Positions 1-6,341 are shown, counted from the stretch's first letter. The stretch: 9,377 nucleotides of DNA from JBHOQX01 sp042408595 (GCA_042408595.1 JBHOQX010000126.1:1-9377); one strand, 5' to 3'. Numbers and translations are program-made. The notes: a model not told the origin generated them from the letters alone.

Positions 1-1056
1 ATCTAGTCCTGGATCGTGGTACATATGAAACACGATCGGCAGCCCGAAATATGCCCGGGGAAACTTGATAATCCTGCGTTGTGCGTGTGGGCCACGGGGC
101 GGTTTATTGAAGAGTGCACGGATCGCATTCGGCTCTGGCCAGTCGCTGTGGCCGTATTTGTCCAGCTTGCCGTCCTCCGTGCAGCGCTGTTGACGGAACT
201 TTTGCAGTTCATCGATCAGGTTCTTCCAGATATCGAAAGCTTCGCTTTCGCTGGCCCGCTCGGTCTTCGTTGGCCCCCGTAGCACAACAAAGCGCAATCC
301 ATGGACCAGATGGGGCACATTCGCCGGCCAGGCCGCGCCGGAGGAAATGTAGCGCTTAAGGTTGGCCTGCAGCCACTGACCGAATTGATGCGGATCGGCG
401 GGCGGCAGATCGGCGGGTGGCTGTCCATTGACGCTGAGCAGGCGCAGGGCCCCAAACCCCCGCCGCGTGCGCGCGCCAATGCCACCGAAGGTCTCCCAGG
501 CCCACAGGGCGGCCCTTATATCATCTTGGTGTTCTTTGCGAAAGGCAATCACGAGCTTAAAACGCACGTCTCTGAACACCGGTTTAATTGGCACCCCAGC
601 CTTCTGAGCCTCTTTCTCCGGCTGTAGAGGAAAAGCCGCATACGCCGGTACGATCGATCCTTGTCGTGGCCGCAGACGCTCTCCTTTCATTTCGAAAGGG
701 ATGTCAGCAGTCCCACCATACCACTCTTCCACTACCACCTGCACCTGCGACTGCCCTCCGCGGGTTTTCCCATCCTCCTTGCGTGCCGGGCCGCCCCAGA
801 TCGCCTCCTCGGCCGCGCGCAGGGCATTCAGGTCACCTCCGAACTGGCCGCCGCGGGTGGCGCGCCACCAAAAACGGAGCTGGCCGCGTACCTCGCCGGC
901 GCGCACCACGCTGATCGGGTCGGCGGTCGCTGGGTCGACGCCGCCGCCAAACAGCGCTGTGATCAATTCATAGCTGCGCACCTGAGTCACCACCTTGTCC
1001 GCCCTGTCGGTTCGCAGCTTGAGCTCAGGCGGTGCTCCCGGTTGTCGGCGTGTCAT
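1..1056 (-). CDS. cmr1: Cmr1, type III-B RAMP protein (3' end beyond window)
   Basis: This is a 352-codon open frame that runs off the left edge of the window, so the C-terminus is missing. Cmr1 (Cas7 group) is the RAMP subunit at the head of the Cmr complex, which binds crRNA and target RNA in the cytoplasm. The sequence shows the family hallmark RFWWRATRGG near residues 61-70 and the glycine-rich RAMP loop GGIGARTRRGFG near 191-202. The start is the ATG at 1056, which shares four bases (ATGA) with the cmr3 stop, so translation is coupled. Codon use is GC-rich like cmr2 and cmr3, with no frameshift seen. Family assignment is firm. The remaining length cannot be judged. Confidence 0.9.
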   Translation of the reverse strand, partial: MTRRQPGAPPELKLRTDRADKVVTQVRSYELITALFGGGVDPATADPISVVRAGEVRGQLRFWWRATRGGQFGGDLNALRAAEEAIWGGPARKEDGKTRGGQSQVQVVVEEWYGGTADIPFEMKGERLRPRQGSIVPAYAAFPLQPEKEAQKAGVPIKPVFRDVRFKLVIAFRKEHQDDIRAALWAWETFGGIGARTRRGFGALRLLSVNGQPPADLPPADPHQFGQWLQANLKRYISSGAAWPANVPHLVHGLRFVVLRGPTKTERASESEAFDIWKNLIDELQKFRQQRCTEDGKLDKYGHSDWPEPNAIRALFNKPPRGPHAQRRIIKFPRAYFGLPIVFHMYHDPGLD

Positions 1057-2228
1057 GCCTCCACCTCCATTGCGACAGGCTTACCATCCCAGGTGCCAAG
1101 CGCGGCCAGCCCGAAACCATCGAGCCGATCCTGCGGCGCGTCGCTCACGTTCTGCATCCACATGGCATCAATCCAGCGCCCGATCGCCGCGTCACTGTCG
1201 GCTGCGAGCGTGAGAAAATAGACACTGCCCGCCGGCGCGAGCCGGCGCGTTGGTTTGGGCCTGCCCGTTCTGAGATCCCATCCCGAAACGACCGGTGGCC
1301 GCGCCACGGCTGCTGCCTGCAACACTGGTTGCACGCCGTGCTGCTCTCGGAGCAGCCAGGCCGGCCGGTAGCCGTCGCTGAAGCAGGCCGGTGTGAGTAG
1401 AATCAGCCGGCAGGCCCGCTGGGCGATGATCCGCTTGCGCACCTGCTGTGGGCACGCGGGCCAGCCCAGTTGCACCGCACGCCACGCGACCAGACGCCGC
1501 TCGCCGCCGAGCGGTGCGAGGCCGCCGGCCCAATCCGCAAATGCGCCATCGCTCTCAACCACCAGCGCCAGGCGCTCCCAGGCCGGACCGGTGAACTCCA
1601 GGCCGATGGTCTGGAACAAGCGGCCCTCCTCGGCGGTCTGACTGGCGGGGTTGATCGACACATGCATGCGGCTCTCGCTGGGCGGGCCGGCGATCCCGAA
1701 GTCGTGCGGCCGGCAGGGTCTTTCCTCCGGATCGATCAACCAGCGCTCGAAGGCGCTCCAGCGCCAGAAGCGCGGCGGCTGATCGAACGGCTTCTCGCTC
1801 CGTGCCACACGCGGCCCAACCAGGAACGGCTCCCGGCCGCGCGGTGGCAGGTACACGCTCCCCGTCGGCGGCTCAAGCGGCAACAACCGCACCCGCTGCG
1901 CATCGGCGCCGCTACCATCCCCGCGCAGCAGCAGCGCATCCGCCGGTGCGGGCGGCAGCCATTCCCCAAACGAGCCGTCATCGTTCAATGCCGCGAGTAG
2001 CGGGCCACGCACGCCGATCTTCAGCACGCTGTGCGGATGGTTCTCGTCGGCCCGCGCATGGTCGAACGTGCCGTCGCTCTTGAGACCGGCTCGCGTGCGC
2101 ACCCCACCGGCAATCGTCGAGGGAAACGGAAAGGGCAGCGAACGCGCCCGCGCGCCCGGATCGGGGCCGAACGGTCGCCCATCGCGCACGATCAGCGGAT
2201 CGCGGGGCTCGATGATCCAGGTTGGCGT
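1053..2228 (-). CDS. cmr3: Cmr3, type III-B Cas5-like RAMP protein (start codon non-canonical)
   Basis: Cmr3 is the Cas5-group subunit that caps the 5' handle of the crRNA and contacts Cas10/Cmr2. The family N-terminal motif is seen as EPRDPLIVRDGRPFG followed by ARARSLPFPFPSTIAGGVRT, and a RAMP-type end GFGLAALGTWDGKP lies near the C-terminus. The first standard start codon in frame is GTG at 2189, giving 378 aa, but that start begins inside the conserved EPxDxLxxRDGRPF strand. The frame continues upstream as PTWIIEPRDPLI to an ACG at 2228-2226, 10 nt after a perfect AGGAGG at 2244-2239. I therefore place the start at ACG 2228 (391 aa). An ATG-to-ACG sequencing error is equally possible. The 5' end overlaps cmr2 and the 3' end overlaps cmr1 by ATGA. 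The function is secure; the start is not. Confidence 0.88.
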   Translation of the reverse strand, partial: TPTWIIEPRDPLIVRDGRPFGPDPGARARSLPFPFPSTIAGGVRTRAGLKSDGTFDHARADENHPHSVLKIGVRGPLLAALNDDGSFGEWLPPAPADALLLRGDGSGADAQRVRLLPLEPPTGSVYLPPRGREPFLVGPRVARSEKPFDQPPRFWRWSAFERWLIDPEERPCRPHDFGIAGPPSESRMHVSINPASQTAEEGRLFQTIGLEFTGPAWERLALVVESDGAFADWAGGLAPLGGERRLVAWRAVQLGWPACPQQVRKRIIAQRACRLILLTPACFSDGYRPAWLLREQHGVQPVLQAAAVARPPVVSGWDLRTGRPKPTRRLAPAGSVYFLTLAADSDAAIGRWIDAMWMQNVSDAPQDRLDGFGLAALGTWDGKPVAMEVEA

Positions 2229-4072
2229 GGTTGCAGTTCCTCCTGCGGCAGAGCGGCAAGATCGGCAGCGGCGGCCAGTACGCGCGCAACGATCAACTCA
2301 TCGGCCAGGGCGCGCACCTGGCGCAGGGCGGCCAGACCATCTTGCGGAGCGGATGTCGGCGCAGATGGCGGGGTGAGCTGTTGGCCGAGCAGCGCCTGCA
2401 CCGACGCATCCACCTGCGACGCGCGTCCCCGCTGGGGCTGTTTGCGCCCAATGATCCGCTTGGCCTCGGCCAAGACAGCTGCCGCCGGCGGCGCTGTATT
2501 CGCGCCCCGCGGCTGCAAGCGTTCGGCCAGGTCGCGCAGTTGGAAGGCCGCCCCATCGGGCAGTTGATCCAGGCGGTGCAGCAGGCTGAAGCGCCACAAG
2601 CGCTGCTCGATCGTGCCCCAGGTGCCGGCCACGGTGACGTCCGCGCCGCTGCGCTTGCTCAGAATCAGCGCCAGCGCATTTTTGTCTTTCTCTGCCTTGG
2701 CTGTCCGTTCGGCGGCGCGCGCCAGCGCCAGCGCATCGGAAAGCGGCTCCAGGTGATGCACGATAGCGATGCCGACCGAGAGTGTGGGTGCCTGCCCACG
2801 CTCGTCGGTCAACTTCAGCTGCTCATCGGGCGGGTTGATGATCTCCCCAAAACGTCGGTGCAGCGCGCAGGCGCATTGGAGCAGGGTGTGCAGCGGCAGA
2901 AAGGCCAGCACATCGTCGCCGCCAGCATAGACCAGGCTGCCGTCGTGCTGCTGCACGATCTGGAGCGCTGCATGGGCGAACCGGCTCTGCCGTCGTGAGA
3001 GTTCGCGGTGGGCCTCGATGGAGGTCTGGTGGTCGATCGTCGCGCCCATGCGGTCGCCGTCGGCGACCAGAATAGCGTAGTAGGGGTCGGGACGATCAAC
3101 GCCGACGGTTTGGTAAAACGCAGCCAGCGCTTTACCGGCCTGCTGCCCGGCACCGATGTCGTCGAACAACTCGTTCAACCCGCTCTCAATCAGCAGACCC
3201 CCGTCGTAGTGGCCGAGCAACCAGTGCGACGCGCGGCCGGTGCGCTCCTCGCTCAGACGGGCGCTGCCCACAAGTTTCTGAAGCGTGCCGAGGTAGGTCT
3301 GCCAGGCAGCGCACACCTGCTGCCGATCAAGCTGAGCAAGCCGATGCAGCAGCGGCCGCACCGCGACATCGGAGGTGCTGGCGAAGGCAAGGGTCGCGTT
3401 GCCCGGCTGGCCGTGGCGCTTGAGCAGATCGACGCCGGAGAGCCGTTCCGCCGCGCCGGCGCGATAGCTTTTGTACAGTTCATCGATCTTGGTCTGTCGC
3501 TGTGGGTCGTTCAGTCCCTGCGGGTAGGCCGTTTCCGGGATCACCGACTCGCGCTGGCCGTCGATCGACGACTTCGGAGCCGTGGCGCCCCACATCACCG
3601 GCGCGAAGTCGCGCGTGGCCTTGCGCGCGGCGATAAGCGCCTCGACGCGCCGCCGGGCCTGAGCGTACCCTGCCGCATCAGGCAGTTCGACTGCGGCCCA
3701 GTAGACTTCGGGCAGATCCCGGATCTGCGCCAGCGCTGCCTGCGTATCGATCGGCCCGTTGATCTGCTGAAGAGCGTTCTGCCAGATCTCCATCAGCCGC
3801 TTCTGCACGGCATCCTCAACCTGCTTGCCGAGCTCGCGCGGATCCACCGACACCACCGCCAGGATTTTGTTGGCGACATTGGCCTCGGTCGTCGCGTTCG
3901 GTAGCGCGCCGGGAAAGATCAACATACCACCGGCGCGCTGCACGGCCTGGGCTGCGGCGCGCGACAGCTCGCTCAGCACCCACGAGCCGAACCACAGGTC
4001 ACGCGTGCGCCGGGCCGCGGCGATGAACTCCTGTATTGGGCCGAGTGTCACCAGGAAGAGATGTCTGGCCAT
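2192..4072 (-). CDS. cmr2: Cas10/Cmr2, HD-less with intact GGDD cyclase palm
   Basis: This is the large subunit of the type III-B effector. After target RNA binding, the Palm domain of such proteins makes cyclic oligoadenylates from ATP. From the ATG at 4072 it is 626 aa. The N-terminus HLFLVTLGPIQEFIAAARRT is the start of the first palm region in Cmr2 proteins, so no HD nuclease domain precedes it, which explains the short length against HD-bearing Cmr2. The motif YYAILVADGDRMG lies near 332-344, the cyclase signature YAGGDDVLAFLP near 382-393, and LSVGIAIVHH near 431-440. The C-terminal part is helical. No CxxC zinc-ribbon pairs are seen. The start was chosen because AAGGGG at 4084-4079 stands 6 nt before ATG 4072; a GTG at 4087 has no such site. 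It overlaps the start of cmr3. Recognition is firm, and cOA production is inferred from GGDD. Confidence 0.93.
   Translation of the reverse strand: MARHLFLVTLGPIQEFIAAARRTRDLWFGSWVLSELSRAAAQAVQRAGGMLIFPGALPNATTEANVANKILAVVSVDPRELGKQVEDAVQKRLMEIWQNALQQINGPIDTQAALAQIRDLPEVYWAAVELPDAAGYAQARRRVEALIAARKATRDFAPVMWGATAPKSSIDGQRESVIPETAYPQGLNDPQRQTKIDELYKSYRAGAAERLSGVDLLKRHGQPGNATLAFASTSDVAVRPLLHRLAQLDRQQVCAAWQTYLGTLQKLVGSARLSEERTGRASHWLLGHYDGGLLIESGLNELFDDIGAGQQAGKALAAFYQTVGVDRPDPYYAILVADGDRMGATIDHQTSIEAHRELSRRQSRFAHAALQIVQQHDGSLVYAGGDDVLAFLPLHTLLQCACALHRRFGEIINPPDEQLKLTDERGQAPTLSVGIAIVHHLEPLSDALALARAAERTAKAEKDKNALALILSKRSGADVTVAGTWGTIEQRLWRFSLLHRLDQLPDGAAFQLRDLAERLQPRGANTAPPAAAVLAEAKRIIGRKQPQRGRASQVDASVQALLGQQLTPPSAPTSAPQDGLAALRQVRALADELIVARVLAAAADLAALPQEELQPRQPGSSSPAIR
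2239..2244 (-). promoter_or_regulatory. Strong Shine-Dalgarno site for cmr3
   Basis: AGGAGG on the minus strand lies inside the end of cmr2. No ATG, GTG or TTG follows at normal spacing in the cmr3 frame. The codon 10 nt downstream is ACG, and the first GTG is about 50 nt away. This site is the main argument for an upstream, non-standard cmr3 start. Confidence 0.6.
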
Positions 4073-4078
4073 GGACTG

Positions 4079-4084
4079 CCCCTT
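4079..4084 (-). promoter_or_regulatory. Shine-Dalgarno site deciding the cmr2 start
   Basis: AAGGGG on the minus strand is followed by six bases and then ATG at 4072. This favours the start MARHLFL over the GTG five codons upstream. Confidence 0.6.
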
Positions 4085-4119
4085 CACATCGGGCTTTTGC
4101 GCAGCCTACCACGTGCCCC

Positions 4120-4133
4120 GTCACAAACGTGAC
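4120..4133. promoter_or_regulatory. Small inverted repeat upstream of cmr2, possible operator
   Basis: GTCAC-AAAC-GTGAC is a perfect 5-bp inverted repeat with a 4-nt centre, 47 nt upstream of the cmr2 ATG in the spacer before the Cmr module. Its position would suit a regulator-binding site. I cannot identify a convincing -35/-10 pair beside it, and so short a repeat can arise by chance. Confidence 0.22.
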
Positions 4134-4171
4134 TCAACCGTGCCGGCCAACCACAGGCGAGCCGCGTTGCT

Positions 4172-4246
4172 ATGCTGAACGAAGCGAAGCATCGTTCCCT
4201 GGAGAGGCCGAGATTCTTTGCGTCGCTGGCGCTCCGCTCAGAATGA
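4172..4246. repeat. Dispersed intergenic repeat ('CATTCTGAGCG' type)
   Basis: Two adjacent palindromic units lie in the 241-bp gap between the S1-domain gene and cmr2. The first is ATGCT...AGCAT (4172-4192, with GAACGAAGCG inside). The second is ATTCT...AGAAT (4213-4244), which on the minus strand reads TCATTCTGAGCG then a degenerate GCGAAGAATCT. Sequences of this form recur as intergenic repeats in Chloroflexota and other genomes; that point is from memory and cannot be checked here. The rest of the 4073-4313 gap shows no ORF, and no clear terminator was recognised. Confidence 0.5.
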
Positions 4247-4313
4247 CACACCCCGGAACGCATCAGCAGTATCCCGGACAGCCCCTACCCAGCGGGGTCA
4301 AGCCCCAGACCGC

Positions 4314-4955
4314 TCACCCCTGCCGCTTCGGCGCGGGCCTGAGGTCGAGCACCACCATCCCACGGCTGATCGTGCGTTTGTCAATCACCTCGACGCGTGC
4401 GGTGTCACCGACGCGGTACTGTTTGCCAGCCAGTGCGTCCGCCTTGATCACACCGATCGCAACCTCTTCGCTCAGGTTTTTGACCTTGACGCGCACGCCT
4501 TGTGGGTCAACAGCCAGCACCTGCCCGCCAAAGATATCGCCGATTTCGGGAATCTGCGGGGCGGCGGGCTGCGGGCGGGGCGCCGGTTCTTGCCGCGCCG
4601 CTTCGGTGCGCTGCCCCATGCCCACCTCGCGCGACGGCGCGTTCTGCGGGAAGGCGCGGTAGTAGCGCAGCAGGCGAATGGCCCAGCCGAGCGTCTGCGC
4701 CATCCTGTCGGCGTCCATGCCGCGCAGGTGCCGTTCGCAGGCGGCCAGCAGGTCGCGGTAGTAGCCGAGGGTCTGGCCGGAGCGGATCACGGCGCGGCCA
4801 TCGCGCACGATCGCGCGCAGATAGTCGAAGAACTGCTGCGGCGTCCTGGCTTTGCGCAGGTAGGCCAGTGCCTTCTGCGCCTCGTTGATGTCCACACGCG
4901 CGCCGGCCAGGTCGGCGGCGAGTGCAGCTGAGGTATCAGAAATCGCAGAATTCAC
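4314..4955 (-). CDS. Unfamiliar helical + S1/OB-fold RNA-binding protein in the CRISPR locus
   Basis: I do not recognise this 213-aa protein as a named Cas family. Residues 24-101 look all-helical, with a distinctive run RSGQTLGYYRDLLAACERHL and LGWAIRLLRYYR. Residues 108-135 are a Pro/Ala/Gln-rich linker. Residues 137-207 have the S1/OB-fold pattern: GDIFGGQVLAVDPQGVRVKV, then IGVIKADAL, then YRVGDTARVEVI and a closing strand. An S1 domain implies RNA or oligonucleotide binding. The helical half could be a small-subunit (Cas11-like) bundle, but this is only a shape argument. The GTG start at 4955 follows AAAGGAG (4967-4961) by 5 nt and overlaps the previous stop (GTGA). Codon use is GC-rich like the cas genes, unlike the AT-rich genes directly upstream. 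It precedes cmr2 by 241 bp. Confidence 0.75.
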   Translation of the reverse strand: MNSAISDTSAALAADLAGARVDINEAQKALAYLRKARTPQQFFDYLRAIVRDGRAVIRSGQTLGYYRDLLAACERHLRGMDADRMAQTLGWAIRLLRYYRAFPQNAPSREVGMGQRTEAARQEPAPRPQPAAPQIPEIGDIFGGQVLAVDPQGVRVKVKNLSEEVAIGVIKADALAGKQYRVGDTARVEVIDKRTISRGMVVLDLRPAPKRQG

Positions 4956-5263
4956 ATCAGCTCCTTTAGATTCTCTTCGAAGACATACAAGTGTGATGCA
5001 TAGTAAATAGAAGGATCAAACATATAATCTCGACTCAGTAGAGAGAAGCAGTAAGCTTTCTGATATTGGTAAAACTCTGCTGGCTTTTTAAATAGATAGA
5101 ATCTGTTGCATAATTCCGGTCGAAGCTCTTCATCCGCTATCTTGATACAATCGCTGCTGAGATTGCCCTTTGTATCTAGATCGTTCTCGTCCACGTACGC
5201 AATGTGCCGGAACCCCCACTCATTCACTCCAAAGTGAACGGGAAATATAACGGGATCCATCAC
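4952..5263 (-). CDS. Small AT-rich protein coupled to the HEPN gene
   Basis: This 103-aa protein (102 aa if the ATG at 5260 is used instead of GTG 5263) is not recognised. It is aromatic-rich and acidic at its end, with segments FPVHFGVNEWGFRHIAYVDE near the N-terminus and FYLFKKPAEFYQYQKAYCF in the middle. There is no signal peptide, membrane helix or nucleotidyltransferase (GSxxxG) motif. Its start overlaps the stop of the HEPN gene (GTGA or TGATG), and its stop overlaps the start of the S1 gene. This is the arrangement of a toxin-partner pair, but no antitoxin fold is visible. Codon use is markedly AT-rich compared with the cas genes, suggesting separate acquisition. Confidence 0.7.
   Translation of the reverse strand: MMDPVIFPVHFGVNEWGFRHIAYVDENDLDTKGNLSSDCIKIADEELRPELCNRFYLFKKPAEFYQYQKAYCFSLLSRDYMFDPSIYYASHLYVFEENLKELM
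4961..4967 (-). promoter_or_regulatory. Shine-Dalgarno site for the S1-domain gene
   Basis: AAAGGAG lies five bases before the GTG at 4955, inside the last codons (LKEL) of the preceding AT-rich gene. It supports the GTG start and translational coupling across the composition boundary. Confidence 0.6.
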
Positions 5264-5679
5264 TTCGCAGCATTTTCTACGAATTCTATTGCCAGGACGA
5301 ATAATTCCTTACACTTCTGGGCAACAAGATTTTTGTCTTTCGATCCAGGTCCAAGATGTGTAATTAGTGTATTCCTAATGGAGAAAATATTCTTTAGCTT
5401 AGAGAAGTCAACATATCCAAAGATGCTGGTCCTTCCCGTTACCTCCATAATACTTTCTCGATAATCTGGTCTATCTTGAATGACATTTTCGAGTTTTTGA
5501 AGGTGATCTATGCACTTACCTACATTAATTTTTGGATTAAACGTCTTTGCATAAGTATCTCGCCACTTCTCATCTAATAAGCTATAACACACCTTACCGA
5601 GAAACAGAAAGTAAAGTTCCCTAACTTGTTGCTCAATACGTGTGATCAGATCTAAAGCATCTTCTTTTTTTACATCCAT
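5260..5679 (-). CDS. Putative stand-alone HEPN-domain ribonuclease
   Basis: This 139-aa protein is predicted to be all-helical. It carries IRNTLITHLG at residues 101-110, and R102-N-x4-H108 fits the RX4-6H catalytic motif of HEPN ribonucleases, at the usual place before the last helix (KDKNLVAQKCKELFVLAIEF). HEPN domains cleave RNA as dimers in toxin-antitoxin, abortive infection and CRISPR effectors (Csm6, Csx1). Those CRISPR effectors carry a CARF or other ligand sensor; this protein is too short for one. The ATG at 5679 has an in-frame TAG four codons upstream, which fixes the earliest possible start, but its Shine-Dalgarno is weak. It is followed without a gap by the 103-aa gene and then the S1-domain gene. 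It is AT-rich and sits between two cas blocks. HEPN is inferred from one motif and helical character; no function is proven. Confidence 0.68.
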   Translation of the reverse strand: MDVKKEDALDLITRIEQQVRELYFLFLGKVCYSLLDEKWRDTYAKTFNPKINVGKCIDHLQKLENVIQDRPDYRESIMEVTGRTSIFGYVDFSKLKNIFSIRNTLITHLGPGSKDKNLVAQKCKELFVLAIEFVENAAK

Positions 5680-5776
5680 CCCATCTTTCTATCTAATGTA
5701 CTTTCTTAACACAAAAAACCATCTCATTGAACCCTAAAAGGATATTCTGCGTTTGTAATTTTTGCACATACCCTGT

Positions 5777-6043
5777 TTATCCAATCGACCTCTTGTCTTT
5801 AGGTTGTATTTGAATATTAAGATATTCGCAAAGTTGGGTAATCTGGCTTTTCTTCTCAAGAATATTATCAATCATATTATACGGGCCTAGTCTCACACAA
5901 AAACCAATAATACCTGCCCCATCAAATGGAAGTCCATGCCGATCAAGTTCTTGTCGACACACTTCCTCTTCGGCGCAACGCAATATACCTTTGACAAGAC
6001 ACTCAATGTCCACCTGTCCTAGGATATTAACCTCGACACGCAT
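5777..6043 (-). CDS. Unrecognised 88-aa AT-rich protein with perfect ribosome site
   Basis: The protein is not recognised. It begins MRVEVNILGQVDIECLVKG, continues with a Cys/Glu-rich helix CAEEEVCRQELDRHGLPF, then AGIIGFCVRLGPYNMIDN, and ends in a basic tail. It has no membrane segment or known catalytic motif, and appears to be a small alpha/beta protein. The start is very well supported: GGAGGT at 6056-6051 lies 7 nt upstream of ATG 6043, and the preceding small ORF stops directly before it (TGA-ATG). A 97-bp gap follows before the HEPN gene. Codon use matches the HEPN and 103-aa genes and not the cas genes. It may belong to the same accessory module. Confidence 0.65.
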   Translation of the reverse strand: MRVEVNILGQVDIECLVKGILRCAEEEVCRQELDRHGLPFDGAGIIGFCVRLGPYNMIDNILEKKSQITQLCEYLNIQIQPKDKRSIG

Positions 6044-6160
6044 TCAATTTACCTCCACGCCATGAACTATTTCTAAATATCTTCTTAGACAAACTATTGC
6101 TTTAATTGAACTCAGCGCGGTTTTTCTGAATTTTCCGGCCACAGACAATCCTAACGACAT
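6044..6160 (-). CDS. Possible 38-codon gene, or the tail of a truncated one
   Basis: From ATG 6160 the frame reads MSLGLSVAGKFRKTALSSIK and ends with AIVCLRRYLEIVHGVEVN directly against the ATG of the 88-aa gene. Its AT-rich codons and basic helical character match the following genes. No Shine-Dalgarno precedes the ATG, and the frame stays open upstream into the region of the RAMP relic. It could be the surviving 3' end of a longer gene, or a leader peptide coupled to the 88-aa gene. Confidence 0.35.
   Translation of the reverse strand: MSLGLSVAGKFRKTALSSIKAIVCLRRYLEIVHGVEVN
6051..6056 (-). promoter_or_regulatory. Perfect Shine-Dalgarno site for the 88-aa gene
   Basis: GGAGGT on the minus strand is spaced 7 nt from ATG 6043. 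It sits inside the end of the 38-codon ORF. Confidence 0.65.
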
Positions 6161-6195
6161 AGCAGCGTGCCACGGCGCCTCAACTATTCCAATTC

Positions 6196-6246
6196 CTAAT
6201 ACCTCCGATCCGGGCGTTCCCGATCCTCCCGCAGCCAGCGCAGTGC
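6196..6246 (-). pseudogene. Relic of a RAMP gene 3' end
   Basis: Read on the minus strand, this stretch gives ALRWLREDRERPDRRY and a TAG stop. The intact RAMP gene at 7064-8029 ends VLRWPHEDRGCPDRSY with a TGA stop. Codon by codon there are no indels, 12 base differences in 51, and both stops fall at the same place. Similarity ends on both sides. This looks like the last 16 codons of a RAMP paralogue or duplicate, cut off on its 5' side by the REP/RAYT element. A shared non-coding repeat is the alternative. Confidence 0.5.
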
Positions 6247-6276
6247 TCCGTTGTACGGGGAAGGCGAAGGTAGGGC

Positions 6277-6312
6277 ACGCACCGCCTGAAGGCGACGCAC
6301 CGCCTGAAGGCG
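6277..6312. repeat. Tandem 18-bp repeat with CCGCC-TGAA-GGCGG palindromes
   Basis: The unit acgcaccgcctgaaggcg occurs twice back to back without mismatch. Each unit carries a stem-loop: CGCC-TGAA-GGCG at 6283-6294 and CCGCC-TGAA-GGCGG at 6300-6313. It lies directly downstream of the RAYT gene and so is probably a REP-type element. A structured transcript end is also possible, but there is no T-tract. Confidence 0.65.
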
Positions 6313-6341
6313 GCACTACGGGTCTCATATATGCCACTACT

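Noticed and set aside
2222..3904. Long plus-strand frames opposite cmr2 (2222-2998 and 3008-3904)
   Set aside because: They are antisense shadows of a recognised gene in GC-rich DNA, with no family motifs.
4952..5679. HEPN-MNT toxin-antitoxin pair
   Set aside because: The partner lacks the GSxxxG and D-x-D nucleotidyltransferase motifs. A pair of another kind remains possible.
5680..5776. Promoter or terminator in the gap before the HEPN gene
   Set aside because: It is AT-rich with a T-run, but I found no convincing -35/-10 spacing and no stable hairpin before the T-run.
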